Of a DNA stretch of 34,628 nt, positions 24,698-34,628 are shown piece by piece. Every line of letters begins with the position of its first letter. The stretch's first letter is position 1. The stretch is taken from the NCBI GenBank assembly GCA_949289455.1, contig CASEOA010000021.1, forward strand, positions 69,282-103,909, given 5' to 3'. The notes beneath the pieces are model-generated. The model did not search any database, had not been told where the DNA came from, and saw only the letters and a list, made by a program, of their open reading frames with translations. The position numbers were made by a program, and so were the translations under genes. Origin of the DNA: an uncultured Eubacteriales bacterium (lineage in GTDB: Bacteria > Bacillota > Clostridia > Oscillospirales > Oscillospiraceae).

Positions 24698-25083
24698 GAA
24701 AACGGCGGTCAACGCCGTCTGATAGAGGCTGCTGCGGTTCTGTGCCGCACAGTCTGCCTTGCCATCTGGCAGTGTGGGAGAAAATTGCAGAAATAACCGG
24801 GGGCCGCAAATGGACGCAGCGGCCGGATGGGGGTGCTGCCTTGTTTTGCGGCACTCCCTTTTTTTGGATATGAGGAGGCTTTTGCGTAATCTGTGCGGTT
24901 TACCGCAGACCCATCTGCATCCTGATGAACCAAATTCTGCGCATGAGCGGACTAATCCAACGCACAGCCTCCGAAACGCTGGCTGGTCTGTTAAAATAGA
25001 AACGAATCTGGAAAGGTTCGGCCTGATTCTTACGGTGCTGCCGGGGGAATGGGCCATCTTGATGCATACGGGAGGGACACTGG
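24698..25083 (+). other. Structured leader/intergenic region before the PAS-CPBP gene
   Basis: No gene is convincing in these 386 bp. A short stem, ACGGCG-N5-CGCCGT, follows the editing gene stop and may end that transcript weakly. Further stems are TGCGG/CCGCA and CTGCC/GGCAG, then CCGG..GGCCGC/GCGGCCGG. A terminator-like hairpin (about 24828-24858) is followed by seven T at 24859-24865. This arrangement could be an attenuator, but I recognise no riboswitch class in it. The T-run terminator is about 220 bp before the ATG. Confidence 0.45.
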
Positions 25084-26127
25084 ATGACCCAATCTGTGTC
25101 CGAAATCACGCCGCGCATTCTGAGGGACATGCGGGACGGGGTGCTGGTGCTGGACATGCGGGGCCGCATTTTGTACCTCAATGAACAGGGAAGGGCTCTG
25201 CTGGGCGAGCCCCAGGATCTGACCGGCCAACGGTATACGGAGGCCTTTCTTGGCCGGGAGGGGGCAGAGGAGAACGACGCCTTCCATCAGCTTATTCTGG
25301 ACGCGATCTATGACAAGGAGCGAACCCACAGCGGCGAGGCCCCCTACCGCACCCCAGGGGGTGAGATCTGCCGTTTCCGGCTGACCACCTCCTTTCTCCG
25401 CAGCGAGGATGGCGGGGAGAAAATCGGCATAGTTGCTCTCTTTTCCGATGTCACCGAAGTTGCCCGCCTCAATCAGCAGCGGCGGGAGTCGTCCATCGTT
25501 TTTGCTGTGCTGATGATCTGTGTGTGCCTGTACCTGTTCTTCTGGAGCCTGCTGCGCTATCTGGCCATTGAGCCGCCCGGCTGGGTACTGTCCAAAATGA
25601 TCGAGGCCATCTCTGTGGTCATGCTGATCATCATTCTGAAAACCACCAGCTTCTCCATCCGGGACATCGGCCTGCGCATTACCAACGCCAGGGCCACCTT
25701 CGTGCCAGACCTGTTGATCACCGCAGGCGGTCTGATGGTGCTGGTGCTGGGCAAGGTGGTGCTGTTGCAGGTGGCGCCCGGCTTTTTTCCGGAGGGCGCG
25801 CCCTTTTGGGACTGGAGCGTGGGCACCTTTGCCGACGTGATCTATCCGCTGACGGTGATCCTCCAGGAGTTTTTGGCCCGGGGCGTCATGCAGGAGAACC
25901 TGCGGCGCATCTTTACCGGCAGGCACGCCGGGGCGCTGTCTATCTTTGTGTCCGCCCTGGTGTTCGGCGTGATGCACATTGCCTACGGCCTGCCCTTTAT
26001 GGTGGGCGCCACCCTGCTGTTGGGAGTGCTGGGAGTGCTCTATCACCGGCAGGGCAATATCTGGGGACTGTGTATCATTCATTACGTGTTAGGGGAGGCG
26101 GCGACATTTTTGCGTTACATCATCTGA
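25084..26127 (+). CDS. PAS domain fused to CPBP intramembrane protease
   Basis: A 347-residue protein with a cytoplasmic N-terminal PAS domain (about 1-125: GVLVLDMRGRILYLNEQGRALLG, then VALFSDVTEVARLN) and a C-terminal CPBP/CAAX-protease membrane domain of about seven segments (137-347). The three CPBP motifs are present: QEFLAR (261-266; the first residue is Gln instead of Glu), FGVMH (294-298) and HYVLGE (333-338). GGAGGG lies 7 bp before ATG 25084. PAS and CPBP in one chain suggests an intramembrane protease gated by a ligand or redox signal (inference). The loss of the first Glu could lower activity. A YwaF-like gene follows at once. Confidence 0.87.
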   Translation: MTQSVSEITPRILRDMRDGVLVLDMRGRILYLNEQGRALLGEPQDLTGQRYTEAFLGREGAEENDAFHQLILDAIYDKERTHSGEAPYRTPGGEICRFRLTTSFLRSEDGGEKIGIVALFSDVTEVARLNQQRRESSIVFAVLMICVCLYLFFWSLLRYLAIEPPGWVLSKMIEAISVVMLIIILKTTSFSIRDIGLRITNARATFVPDLLITAGGLMVLVLGKVVLLQVAPGFFPEGAPFWDWSVGTFADVIYPLTVILQEFLARGVMQENLRRIFTGRHAGALSIFVSALVFGVMHIAYGLPFMVGATLLLGVLGVLYHRQGNIWGLCIIHYVLGEAATFLRYII

Positions 26128-26900
26128 CGGTCACCATAGGCGGCGGGGTATGGTGGGCCCTTTTGCTGGTTTCTGCCGCTCTGGCTGTGGTCATCCGGGT
26201 GGTTCGGACGCCGCTGGAGCGGCGGTGGGGAGGTGCATCTCCCTGTCGGTTCCGGCGGCGTTTTCTGGCCGCGCTGGCCCTGCTTTCGGTGGTTTGGCTG
26301 TGCGTTTACAAGGGCCTGCTGTGGGCGGTGACGGACTATCCCTTTTACTTTTGGAATGAGCTGCCCCTGCAGCCATGCAATGTGGTCGCCCTGCTCTCCA
26401 TTCCAGCCGCCTTGCTCCAGGGCAGGGCGGCCCGGCCTCTGCGGGCCTTCTGCTTCTATGGCGGCATTGTCTTTTCCTTGGCGGCGATGGCCCTGCCGGT
26501 GGACGGCTTTCATGATATCCCCCTGCTGTCGGTCAATGCCATAGGCTTTTACGGCTTTCATGGACTGGTGCTGGCGACTGCCATCAGCTTTGCCTCCTGG
26601 GAGCTCTACCGCCCCTCATATTGGGATACCCCGGCGGTATTGCTGCTGCTTACCCTGTTGGGCGGAGCGGTACACCTGATCAACCTGTTGCTGCGGGCCA
26701 CGGTTTACCCCCAGGCCAGTTATTTCTATACCTGCGGGCTGGAGGGCAATCCGGTGCTGGAGGGGCTGCTGGAGATAATCCCGGTGTATTTCCTCTTTGA
26801 ATTGCCCCTGCTCCTGCTCATGACCCTTTTCTGCGGGTGCATCACGCTCCTCTTCCAGCTGGGCCGGAGGCTGCTGTCCGCCAGAGCTCCTGCCCTGTAG
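26124..26900 (+). CDS. YwaF/TIGR02206-like integral membrane protein
   Basis: About 258 residues with seven membrane segments. ELPLQPCNVVALLSIPAALL and YGGIVFSLAAM, with FYGFHGLVLATAI later, match the YwaF (TIGR02206) pattern. Function is unknown. The start is unclear: the open frame runs through the end of the PAS-CPBP gene, and no ATG with a good site lies at the beginning of the recognisable protein. I mark the CTG at 26124 that overlaps the upstream stop (AGGGGAGG lies about 25 bp earlier), but a nearby non-ATG start or coupling is equally possible. Confidence 0.65.
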   Translation: MTVTIGGGVWWALLLVSAALAVVIRVVRTPLERRWGGASPCRFRRRFLAALALLSVVWLCVYKGLLWAVTDYPFYFWNELPLQPCNVVALLSIPAALLQGRAARPLRAFCFYGGIVFSLAAMALPVDGFHDIPLLSVNAIGFYGFHGLVLATAISFASWELYRPSYWDTPAVLLLLTLLGGAVHLINLLLRATVYPQASYFYTCGLEGNPVLEGLLEIIPVYFLFELPLLLLMTLFCGCITLLFQLGRRLLSARAPAL

Positions 26901-26950
26901 CGGCTGGGATGGGAACTGCGCCGCCAAGGGGTTCAGCCCCAGGAAAATGA

Positions 26951-26978
26951 TTGACAACCACAAAAATTGTGATAGAAT
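26951..26978 (+). promoter_or_regulatory. Promoter of alaS
   Basis: TTGACA (26951-26956) and TAGAAT (26973-26978) are 16 bp apart just before the T-box leader. Confidence 0.75.
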
Positions 26979-26984
26979 AGTACA

Positions 26985-27215
26985 GCATAATCGCGATGAC
27001 GAAGCCAAGCAGGCCACGCCGCGCCAAGCGAGAGGGGATCGGTGAAAGCCCTCCGCGACACGGGCCCGCAAGCCACTTCTGAGCCGCCCGGGAGGACCGG
27101 GACGCCCCATCCCCGTTATCGGATGCAATGAGATGCGCCTTTCGGCGCAGATCAGGGTGGTACCGTGGAGTAAGCATTGCTCCGCCCCTGACGTGGGGGC
27201 GGGGCTTATTTTTTT
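26985..27215 (+). ncRNA. Alanine T-box riboswitch with terminator
   Basis: A T-box leader that reads tRNA-Ala charging. The Stem I landmarks GCGAGAGGGGATCGGTGAAAG are followed by CAAGCCACTTCTGAGCC, where GCC (27072-27074) is the specifier codon for alanine (pairs with anticodon GGC). The T-box sequence AGGGTGGTACCGTGG is at 27154-27168. The terminator stem (27179-27188 with 27196-27205) ends in TTATTTTTTT (27206-27215). Uncharged tRNA-Ala should favour the antiterminator and alaS expression. Confidence 0.93.
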
Positions 27216-27233
27216 ACAGAGGAGATTATATTC

Positions 27234-29912
<2,679 letters not shown>

Positions 29913-29949
29913 GCCCCGCTGCTCTAAATAAGTAAAGGAGGCGCAGCCT

Positions 29950-30129
29950 ATGCTGCCCCAGGACCCTTATCTTCTGCTCAGCGTGGTAAACACCAGACTG
30001 AGAGACCAATTTGCAAATCTGGACGACCTGTGCGACGATCTCCAGGCCGACCCTGCCGACCTGCGGGACCGCCTGGCTCAACTTGGCTATCAATACGCAC
30101 CGGAGTTGAATCAATTCGTTGCCAGCTGA
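29950..30129 (+). CDS. DUF4250 family small protein
   Basis: A 59-residue gene below usual size cut-offs. ATG 29950 follows AAAGGAGG at 8 bp. The sequence starts MLPQDPYLLLSVVNTRLRDQ, has LDDLCDDLQADPADLRDRLAQLGYQY, and ends ELNQFVAS, matching the DUF4250 pattern, a helical family common in Bacillota and of unknown function. It follows alaS by 37 bp and shares its terminator, so it is likely cotranscribed. Confidence 0.88.
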   Translation: MLPQDPYLLLSVVNTRLRDQFANLDDLCDDLQADPADLRDRLAQLGYQYAPELNQFVAS

Positions 30130-30159
30130 AAGTGTATAACTTAATGTTCACGGAATAGA

Positions 30160-30200
30160 CAGAGCCTGCTTCCCAATGGTAGTTTGGGAAGCAGGCTCTG
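30160..30200 (+). terminator. Terminator of alaS-DUF4250
   Basis: A perfect 17-bp stem (30160-30176 with 30184-30200) and 7-nt loop. The following TGCTTGTG is a weak T-tract. Confidence 0.75.
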
Positions 30201-30342
30201 TGCTTGTGCGGCCGGCAGAGTCAATGATCGGATAGGGCCCAATTTTTGCGCATATCCGGTGGTGAAATGGGTATACTGAACCCCGTAGGTAAATTGTACA
30301 GAAGGTGTAATATAATATTAAAGATTATATTATCTTTTGACG

Positions 30343-30372
30343 TTGACAATATATTGAGGTGAGACGTATACT
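30343..30372 (+). promoter_or_regulatory. Promoter of hemolysin III gene
   Basis: TTGACA (30343-30348) and TATACT (30367-30372) are 18 bp apart, 54 bp before the ATG. The 140 bp before it (30201-30342) are AT-rich with no gene seen. Confidence 0.68.
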
Positions 30373-30425
30373 ATAGTCAAGAACCAACCAGTGAACCATC
30401 TTATTACGGAACGGAGGGTGAGGTT

Positions 30426-31187
30426 ATGAACCAAGGAAGCGCAATGGGAAGAGAGCTGGGCGCGTTCTGTTACCCCAAGGTGGCGACGCAGCGTGCAAAG
30501 CCGGTGCGGAAGAAGAAGGAACGGGACCCCTATGACGGCCTGCGGCCCTGGTCGGCCATCACCCACGGGGTGGGGGCGGTGTTGGCTGCTGTTGGAACCA
30601 TAGTTTTGACGGCCCGCTGCCTGCTGGAGGGGCTGAGCACCTGGCATCTGGTGTCCTTTTTGATTTACGGACTCAGCATGGTGGGGCTATATACTGCCAG
30701 CACGCTCTATCACAGTATCAATACCAGCGTGGCCGGCCGTATCGCTCTGCGGAAGTACGACCATACCTCTATTTATTTCCTGATCGCCGGCAGCTATACC
30801 CCGGTGTGCCTGGTAGGCCTGCGGAACGTAGGCGCAGTGGGCTGGGGCCTGTTTGGGGTGATCTGGGGCTTGGCGCTGGCTGGTTTGGTGCTCACGCTGG
30901 TGTGGCTTTCCGCCCCTCGGTGGCTCACCTCCAGTATCTATATCGCTATGGGCTGGCTGGCGATCATCGCCTTGGTACCCCTGGTTCAGGTGGTGGGACT
31001 TACCGGCCTGTTCTGGGTGCTGGGCGGCGGCATTCTGTATACCATCGGCGGCGTGCTCTATGCCGTGAAGTGGCCTGGACGGAACAATCCCCGGTTTGGC
31101 TGTCACGAAATCTTTCACGTGTTTATTCTGTTGGGTTCCGTCTTTCACTTCCAGCTCATGTACCAGGTCATCACCCAACTGCCCTGA
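30426..31187 (+). CDS. Hemolysin III (TrhA/PAQR) family membrane protein
   Basis: A 253-residue protein with seven membrane segments. Conserved family parts are DGLRPWSAITHGVGAVLAAVG, STLYHSI with the metal His, YDHTSIYFLIAGSYTP with the Asp-His pair, and HEIFHVFILLGSVFHF with two further histidines, as in PAQR proteins that coordinate zinc. The bacterial family is linked to membrane fluidity/energetics rather than true hemolysis. An extra basic N-terminal 40 residues precede the core. GGAGGGTGAGG lies before ATG 30426. It is monocistronic. Confidence 0.92.
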   Translation: MNQGSAMGRELGAFCYPKVATQRAKPVRKKKERDPYDGLRPWSAITHGVGAVLAAVGTIVLTARCLLEGLSTWHLVSFLIYGLSMVGLYTASTLYHSINTSVAGRIALRKYDHTSIYFLIAGSYTPVCLVGLRNVGAVGWGLFGVIWGLALAGLVLTLVWLSAPRWLTSSIYIAMGWLAIIALVPLVQVVGLTGLFWVLGGGILYTIGGVLYAVKWPGRNNPRFGCHEIFHVFILLGSVFHFQLMYQVITQLP

Positions 31188-31245
31188 AGCGGACGGTTAT
31201 TTTGAGGAAATGGCCGCTAATGAACCAATATGGTTAAATTGTGAG

Positions 31246-31290
31246 AAAAGCCTTCTCGGCTGTAGAAATGCAGCGGAGAAGGCTTTTTTT
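31246..31290 (+). terminator. Terminator of hemolysin III gene
   Basis: Stem AAAAGCCTTCTC (31246-31257) with GAGAAGGCTTTT (31276-31287) and a T-run. Confidence 0.88.
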
Positions 31291-32258
31291 AGCAATCAGC
31301 AGAAAATGATAATAGGTACTTGACAATTCCAGATAAATCGGGCAAGCTATTTTAATGGTATTTGAGCTTTAACTGGTCTGTGAAAGGATTCCATAAGTAT
31401 GGAGGATCCACTCGAACTGACCTATCGGATGGTGAGTTTACCCTGTCATTCAAATCCGAGGTTACTTTGGAGGCAGCTGCCGCCACAGGAAAGGCGCCGC
31501 CTCCGTCCGGGTGACAATGGGCAGAGGGGAAGATGTTGTTTCCGGTGCCGGTGTTGCCTGTGATAGGGAATGTTCTGCATTCCTAAGTTTATATTCGATT
31601 CTGCCTATTTCTGTTTCCATAAATGGATAATATTGATTTATTATTTTGTTTTCTTTTTGTGCTCAATATGGTATACTATAAGCAATCTGAAATCTGCCCT
31701 ATGGGCACAGGGAGACAGGAATTTTTCCCGATCAGGAATTGGGCCGTCTTGGATCTGTTGCCTAATGTGGCTGGATGGATGGTGGATGGACGCGAAAAAG
31801 GAAGGGATAGCTTGGTTACCCGCGGATAAGAGATTGACCCGCGAGTGCCGTCTGGGCCAGTTGGCCAGTTGTGGACTATACTGTTGTGAGAGGACAGTAT
31901 AATTAGGACAATTCAAGATAAGTATTGTTTTGCAAGCGCTTTTCTGGTGTAGTCGAATCTTGTTATAACATTTTTATGGTTGTGTTGATTAAGAGCGGAA
32001 ACCGGAACTGAAAACCGGTTTCCTGAATGCTCATTTGGTCCCACACTATAAGTAAAACAATTTGGGGGTTCGACTTAGCCTGCGGGTGTTCTTTGTTAGA
32101 ACATTCACAGGCTAATTGCTGTCTTGGAAGCCTCAAGGTGTGAGGAGAGGGATAAGTGACTTGAAAATGGAATCTGTACAGCGGATGAAAAAGATATGCC
32201 GCTGTTTTTGGGTGATTTTAAGCTTTGGGCTAAAGGTATAAGACACGCGTGAAGAGGT
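31291..32258 (+). other. Long AT-rich leader of the polysaccharide locus
   Basis: Nearly 1 kb without a convincing gene. The composition falls sharply from that of the upstream genes. An 8-bp inverted repeat TATACTGT-N9-ACAGTATA (31877-31884, 31894-31901) covers a TATAAT box at 31898-31903 that lacks a clear -35. Stem GGAAACCGG/CCGGTTTCC is at 31997-32005 and 32015-32023. A larger stem-loop pairs 32075-32092 with 32098-32115 (18 positions, three imperfect) without a T-run. This looks like a regulated 5' leader such as those that precede capsule operons; a transcription elongation control is possible but not shown. Confidence 0.45.
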
Positions 32259-32285
32259 TTGACATCTGTGAGTGGAGAAGTGGGA

Positions 32286-34256
32286 ATGAAAGGTAAGAGA
32301 TACAAGGCACACAATATTCGTTGGATGCTGGTGCTGTATGATTTGTTAATTTATGGACTATCGGCTCTGTTACTGTTGGGGTTTTATGAAGGGTATGATA
32401 GGCTCTCTGCCCTGGGTATGTCGCAGCAAATGATGCTTGCGTTTATTTGTATATTTTCAATTCGGCTGGCTGGGAATATATATGGACAAATTTGGAGATA
32501 CGGCGGTATTCAGTGCTATATCCGATTGCTGTACACCGATGCGATTGCGTTTCTGGTTTATCTGATTTTGGAATGGATTCTCCCAGTGGAGAAGATTACA
32601 TTTGCCAGGATGCTGTGTTTGAGCAGCATCAATCTCTTGGGCGCATTGGCAATGAGAATGATGTACAGATATGCGTATAAGTGCAGTAATTTGGAAACCA
32701 GGAAAGGGAGAATCTTAGCCTCCTTATTACATATTTTCGGAAGAACAAGCAAGGGAAACGACAAAGAAGTTCAGAAGATTAAAATTGCGATCATTGGGGC
32801 TGGGCGTGTCGGTGTAAGCTTTGCGGAAGATCTTCTGAGCAGTGATGAACCCGCGTATATTCCAAGATGCTTTGTTGATATTAGCAAAGATAAAGTGGGA
32901 CGTGAGATTCAAGGCTTGCCGGTATTTTTGGAAGATGAGGCGACATTCAGAAAGTTAGATGAACATGAGGTACAGGAAATCGTATTTGCGATTCCGTCAA
33001 TGGATGTTGATAAGAAGAAAGCGCTATATGAGCACTATAAAAATGCCGGATATAAGATAAAAGTATATGATTATCCTACTGTTTATGTGGCGGGAGGAAA
33101 ACGGCATCTAAGAGAGTTCGATGTGGATGAATTGCTTTTCAGAAAGCCATTGGCCATATCGGATGAGCATACAAACGAATATTACAACAATAAGATTATT
33201 TTGATTACCGGTGGCGGAGGTTCCATCGGGTCAGAATTGTGTCGTCAGTTGGCAAAAATGCAGCCAAAGCAGATTATCATTTTGGATATCTATGAAAATG
33301 GCGCATACGATGTGCAGCAGGAATTAAAAATCGCATATGGTGATGCGTTGAATTTGCAGATCGAAATCTGTTCTATTACGCACAGAAGTGCGCTTGAGCG
33401 TGTGTTTTCTACGTATCATCCCCAGATTGTAATTAATGCGGCAGCACATAAGCATGTGCCGTTGATGGAGCATAACTGCATTGAGGCGATTTATAACAAT
33501 ATATTTGGCACACAGAATTTGGTAGAATTCTGTGAAAAATATGGTGCGGAACGTTTTATGATGGTATCCACAGACAAAGCTGTGAATCCGACCAATGTAA
33601 TGGGCGCTACCAAACGAATGTGCGAGATGATTGTACAGAGTGCAAGCATGTATGGCAACGTGAAATACAGCGCAACCCGCTTTGGAAACGTACTGGGCAG
33701 TGCAGGCTCGGTTATTCCATTGTTTAAGCGTCAGATCGCAAACGGAGGCCCGGTTACCGTTACGGATAAGAGAATTATTCGCTATTTTATGACCATCCCA
33801 GAGGCGTCACAGCTTGTTCTTCAGAGCGGCGCCATGGCAAAGAATGGTGAATTGTTTGTGTTGGATATGGGACAACCCGTCAGAATCATGGACTTGGCAG
33901 AGAATATGATTCGCTTGTCTGGCGTCCAGGGAATTGAAATTATTGAAACGGGATTGCGGCCGGGAGAAAAATTATACGAGGAACTGCTTGTTAAGACAGA
34001 AGAACTGGATAAAACAAGTAACAGTATGATTTTTATTGAACGAGATTCCGCGTTGAGCGCAGAGGAAATCAAGGCTCGGCTGCATATGCTGAAAGAGGCA
34101 TGCGAGACGGGAGACGAGGCCCAGGCGCGAGAGATGTTAAGAAAAGTCGTGCCGACCTTTAGAAGGCCAGAAGAAGTGAACCAGCTTGCTGAGCTTGCCG
34201 TACATCAGGAAGAGGAAGAGCCTGTGCCCGAACAAAAGAAGGCGGCAGCCATATAA
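32286..34256 (+). CDS. Nucleotide-sugar 4,6-dehydratase, CapD/WbpM/PglF type
   Basis: A 656-residue membrane-bound enzyme, probably making the 4-keto-6-deoxy form of UDP-GlcNAc for surface glycans. Four membrane segments (about 15-140) are followed by a first Rossmann domain with GAGRVGVSFAEDLL and a C-terminal SDR domain with ITGGGGSIGSELCRQ. The catalytic part reads STDKAVNPTNVMGATKR, where Met replaces the usual SDR Tyr, a mark of large WbpM/PglF/CapD enzymes. A Glu-rich tail follows. ATG 32286 has GGAG 8 bp upstream; GTG 32268 with GAGG is possible. Codon use is AT-rich, unlike the genes before 31,200, suggesting horizontal transfer. Confidence 0.92.
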   Translation: MKGKRYKAHNIRWMLVLYDLLIYGLSALLLLGFYEGYDRLSALGMSQQMMLAFICIFSIRLAGNIYGQIWRYGGIQCYIRLLYTDAIAFLVYLILEWILPVEKITFARMLCLSSINLLGALAMRMMYRYAYKCSNLETRKGRILASLLHIFGRTSKGNDKEVQKIKIAIIGAGRVGVSFAEDLLSSDEPAYIPRCFVDISKDKVGREIQGLPVFLEDEATFRKLDEHEVQEIVFAIPSMDVDKKKALYEHYKNAGYKIKVYDYPTVYVAGGKRHLREFDVDELLFRKPLAISDEHTNEYYNNKIILITGGGGSIGSELCRQLAKMQPKQIIILDIYENGAYDVQQELKIAYGDALNLQIEICSITHRSALERVFSTYHPQIVINAAAHKHVPLMEHNCIEAIYNNIFGTQNLVEFCEKYGAERFMMVSTDKAVNPTNVMGATKRMCEMIVQSASMYGNVKYSATRFGNVLGSAGSVIPLFKRQIANGGPVTVTDKRIIRYFMTIPEASQLVLQSGAMAKNGELFVLDMGQPVRIMDLAENMIRLSGVQGIEIIETGLRPGEKLYEELLVKTEELDKTSNSMIFIERDSALSAEEIKARLHMLKEACETGDEAQAREMLRKVVPTFRRPEEVNQLAELAVHQEEEEPVPEQKKAAAI

Positions 34257-34376
34257 ATTGGGTAAATTCCAAATTTATTATAAACTCTATCTGAGGTGAG
34301 ATTTGCTTTCTTAACAGCTTGAGCCTGGCTTTCTGGCAGCTTAGGCAGCGTGGACAAGCATACCACAAAGAAAAAT

Positions 34377-34420
34377 AGCAGACTGGGCAACCCCTTTGGG
34401 GCTGCCCAGTCTGCTTTTTT
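34377..34420 (+). terminator. Terminator after the dehydratase gene
   Basis: Stem AGCAGACTGGGCA (34377-34389) with TGCCCAGTCTGCT (34403-34415), extended inside by CCCC-TTT-GGGG, followed by TTTTTT. The 34257-34376 stretch shows no gene. Confidence 0.88.
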
Positions 34421-34518
34421 ACGGGCCTAATTCGCAGCGTCTTTTTCTTATGCGCCGGGACTTGTCATGTGGCCAGCATGACAGGTCAGGTAGAATAAGT
34501 TTCGCAAAAACAAAAAGA

Positions 34519-34589
34519 GACATGGTTTGCAGATCTCTGGTAGAATGAAGTCGCGACACACCATTCGAAAGGAGACAGCAAACCATGTC
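34519..34589 (+). repeat. Inverted repeat enclosing transposase start codon
   Basis: GACATGGTTTGC (34519-34530) is the exact reverse complement of GCAAACCATGTC (34578-34589). The right arm contains the ATG (34585-34587), and the ribosome site lies in the loop just before it. Confidence 0.75.
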
Positions 34590-34628
34590 CGAGAAAATTG
34601 TACAGCTAAACGAAGAAGTTATCAAGGG
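34585..34628 (+). CDS. IS256-family transposase, N-terminal fragment
   Basis: Only the first 14 complete codons are in the window: MSEKIVQLNEEVIK, with the next codon starting Gly. This is the standard beginning of IS256-family transposases of gut Clostridia, DDE-type enzymes. AAAGGAGA lies about 8 bp upstream. The call rests on recognition of the short N-terminus, so it is strong but not proven. Confidence 0.8.
   Translation, partial: MSEKIVQLNEEVIK

Larger units (their letters stand above)
34425..34628 (+). mobile_element. Left end of an IS256-family element (partial)
   Basis: The transposase start at 34585 marks an insertion sequence that runs out of the window. The exact left end cannot be fixed without the right end. 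34463-34483 holds an inverted repeat, TGTCATG-N7-CATGACA, and may belong to the end region. The left boundary given is an estimate after the terminator. Confidence 0.55.

Noticed and set aside
31320-31348. TTGACA box after the hemolysin III terminator
   Set aside because: No -10 box at 16-18 bp; the nearest TATTTT is 23 bp away.
31399-31563. Short open frame starting MEDPLELTYRMV, and an alternative frame with SDGEFTLSFKSEVTL that resembles a surface-protein fragment
   Set aside because: No ribosome site of good spacing, Arg/Cys-rich nonsense in the first frame and stops in the second. Could be a gene remnant, but the evidence is too thin.
31623-31829. 68-residue open frame starting MDNIDLLFCFLFVLNMVYY
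   Set aside because: No ribosome site and no conserved pattern; the hydrophobic start is what AT-rich DNA would give by chance.

Overview
The window is a chromosomal segment of a GC-rich, low-GC-phylum-type (Bacillota) bacterium. I infer an Oscillospiraceae-like gut anaerobe (Flavonifractor/Lawsonibacter relatives) from gene content: a T-box leader on alaS, strong AGGAGG ribosome sites, Clostridia-type glycogen synthase, YtvI, DUF4250 and an IS256 transposase typical of gut Clostridia. The assignment is inference; no rRNA is present. Coordinates and starts below come from reading the sequence with its ribosome sites.

Layout. 1-605: end of a MATE efflux pump. 627-3583 (minus): an ACT-domain protein, homoserine dehydrogenase and aspartokinase operon for the aspartate-family amino acids. 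3753-6134: a YtvI-like membrane protein, then (minus) a hotdog thioesterase and xanthine phosphoribosyltransferase, then a tRNA-Ser(CGA). 6166-8097 (minus): glycogen synthase with an unusual 160-residue Ala/Lys/Pro-rich N-terminal extension. 8291-11406 (minus): a compact RiPP-like cassette made of an HPr-kinase-like protein, a PqqD-like protein, a soluble S24/S26-type peptidase, a 53-residue Gly/Cys precursor peptide that I found between the annotated-size genes, and a radical SAM/SPASM enzyme. The precursor has its own promoter and is followed by a strong hairpin. This is the most likely undescribed system in the window.

11789-21682: a hexarate (glucarate/galactarate) catabolic island. The minus arm is GarR, a DapA-family aldolase, GudD and glycerate 2-kinase. 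The plus arm is a GntP-family permease (frameshifted) and galactarate dehydratase GarD. The arms diverge from a 495-bp control region holding repeated CCATTTCA boxes. A PrpR-like regulator sits at the far end; its AAA+ domain has lost Walker A lysine, the GAFTGA loop and an arginine finger, so it should not activate sigma-54. Together the genes would import hexarates, dehydrate them to 5-keto-4-deoxyglucarate, cleave this to pyruvate plus tartronate semialdehyde, reduce to glycerate and phosphorylate it.

21771-26900 (plus): PPC/DUF296 protein with an aldo/keto reductase, a PNPOx-like flavoprotein, DUF2200, a ProXp-type tRNA editing protein, a PAS-CPBP membrane protease fusion and a YwaF-like membrane protein. 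26951-30200: alanine T-box, alaS and a DUF4250 gene. 30343-31290: hemolysin III family protein. From about 31,300 the DNA becomes AT-rich: a 1-kb untranslated leader with several hairpins, a CapD/WbpM-type nucleotide-sugar 4,6-dehydratase that likely opens a surface polysaccharide locus, and the left end of an IS256-family element cut by the window end.
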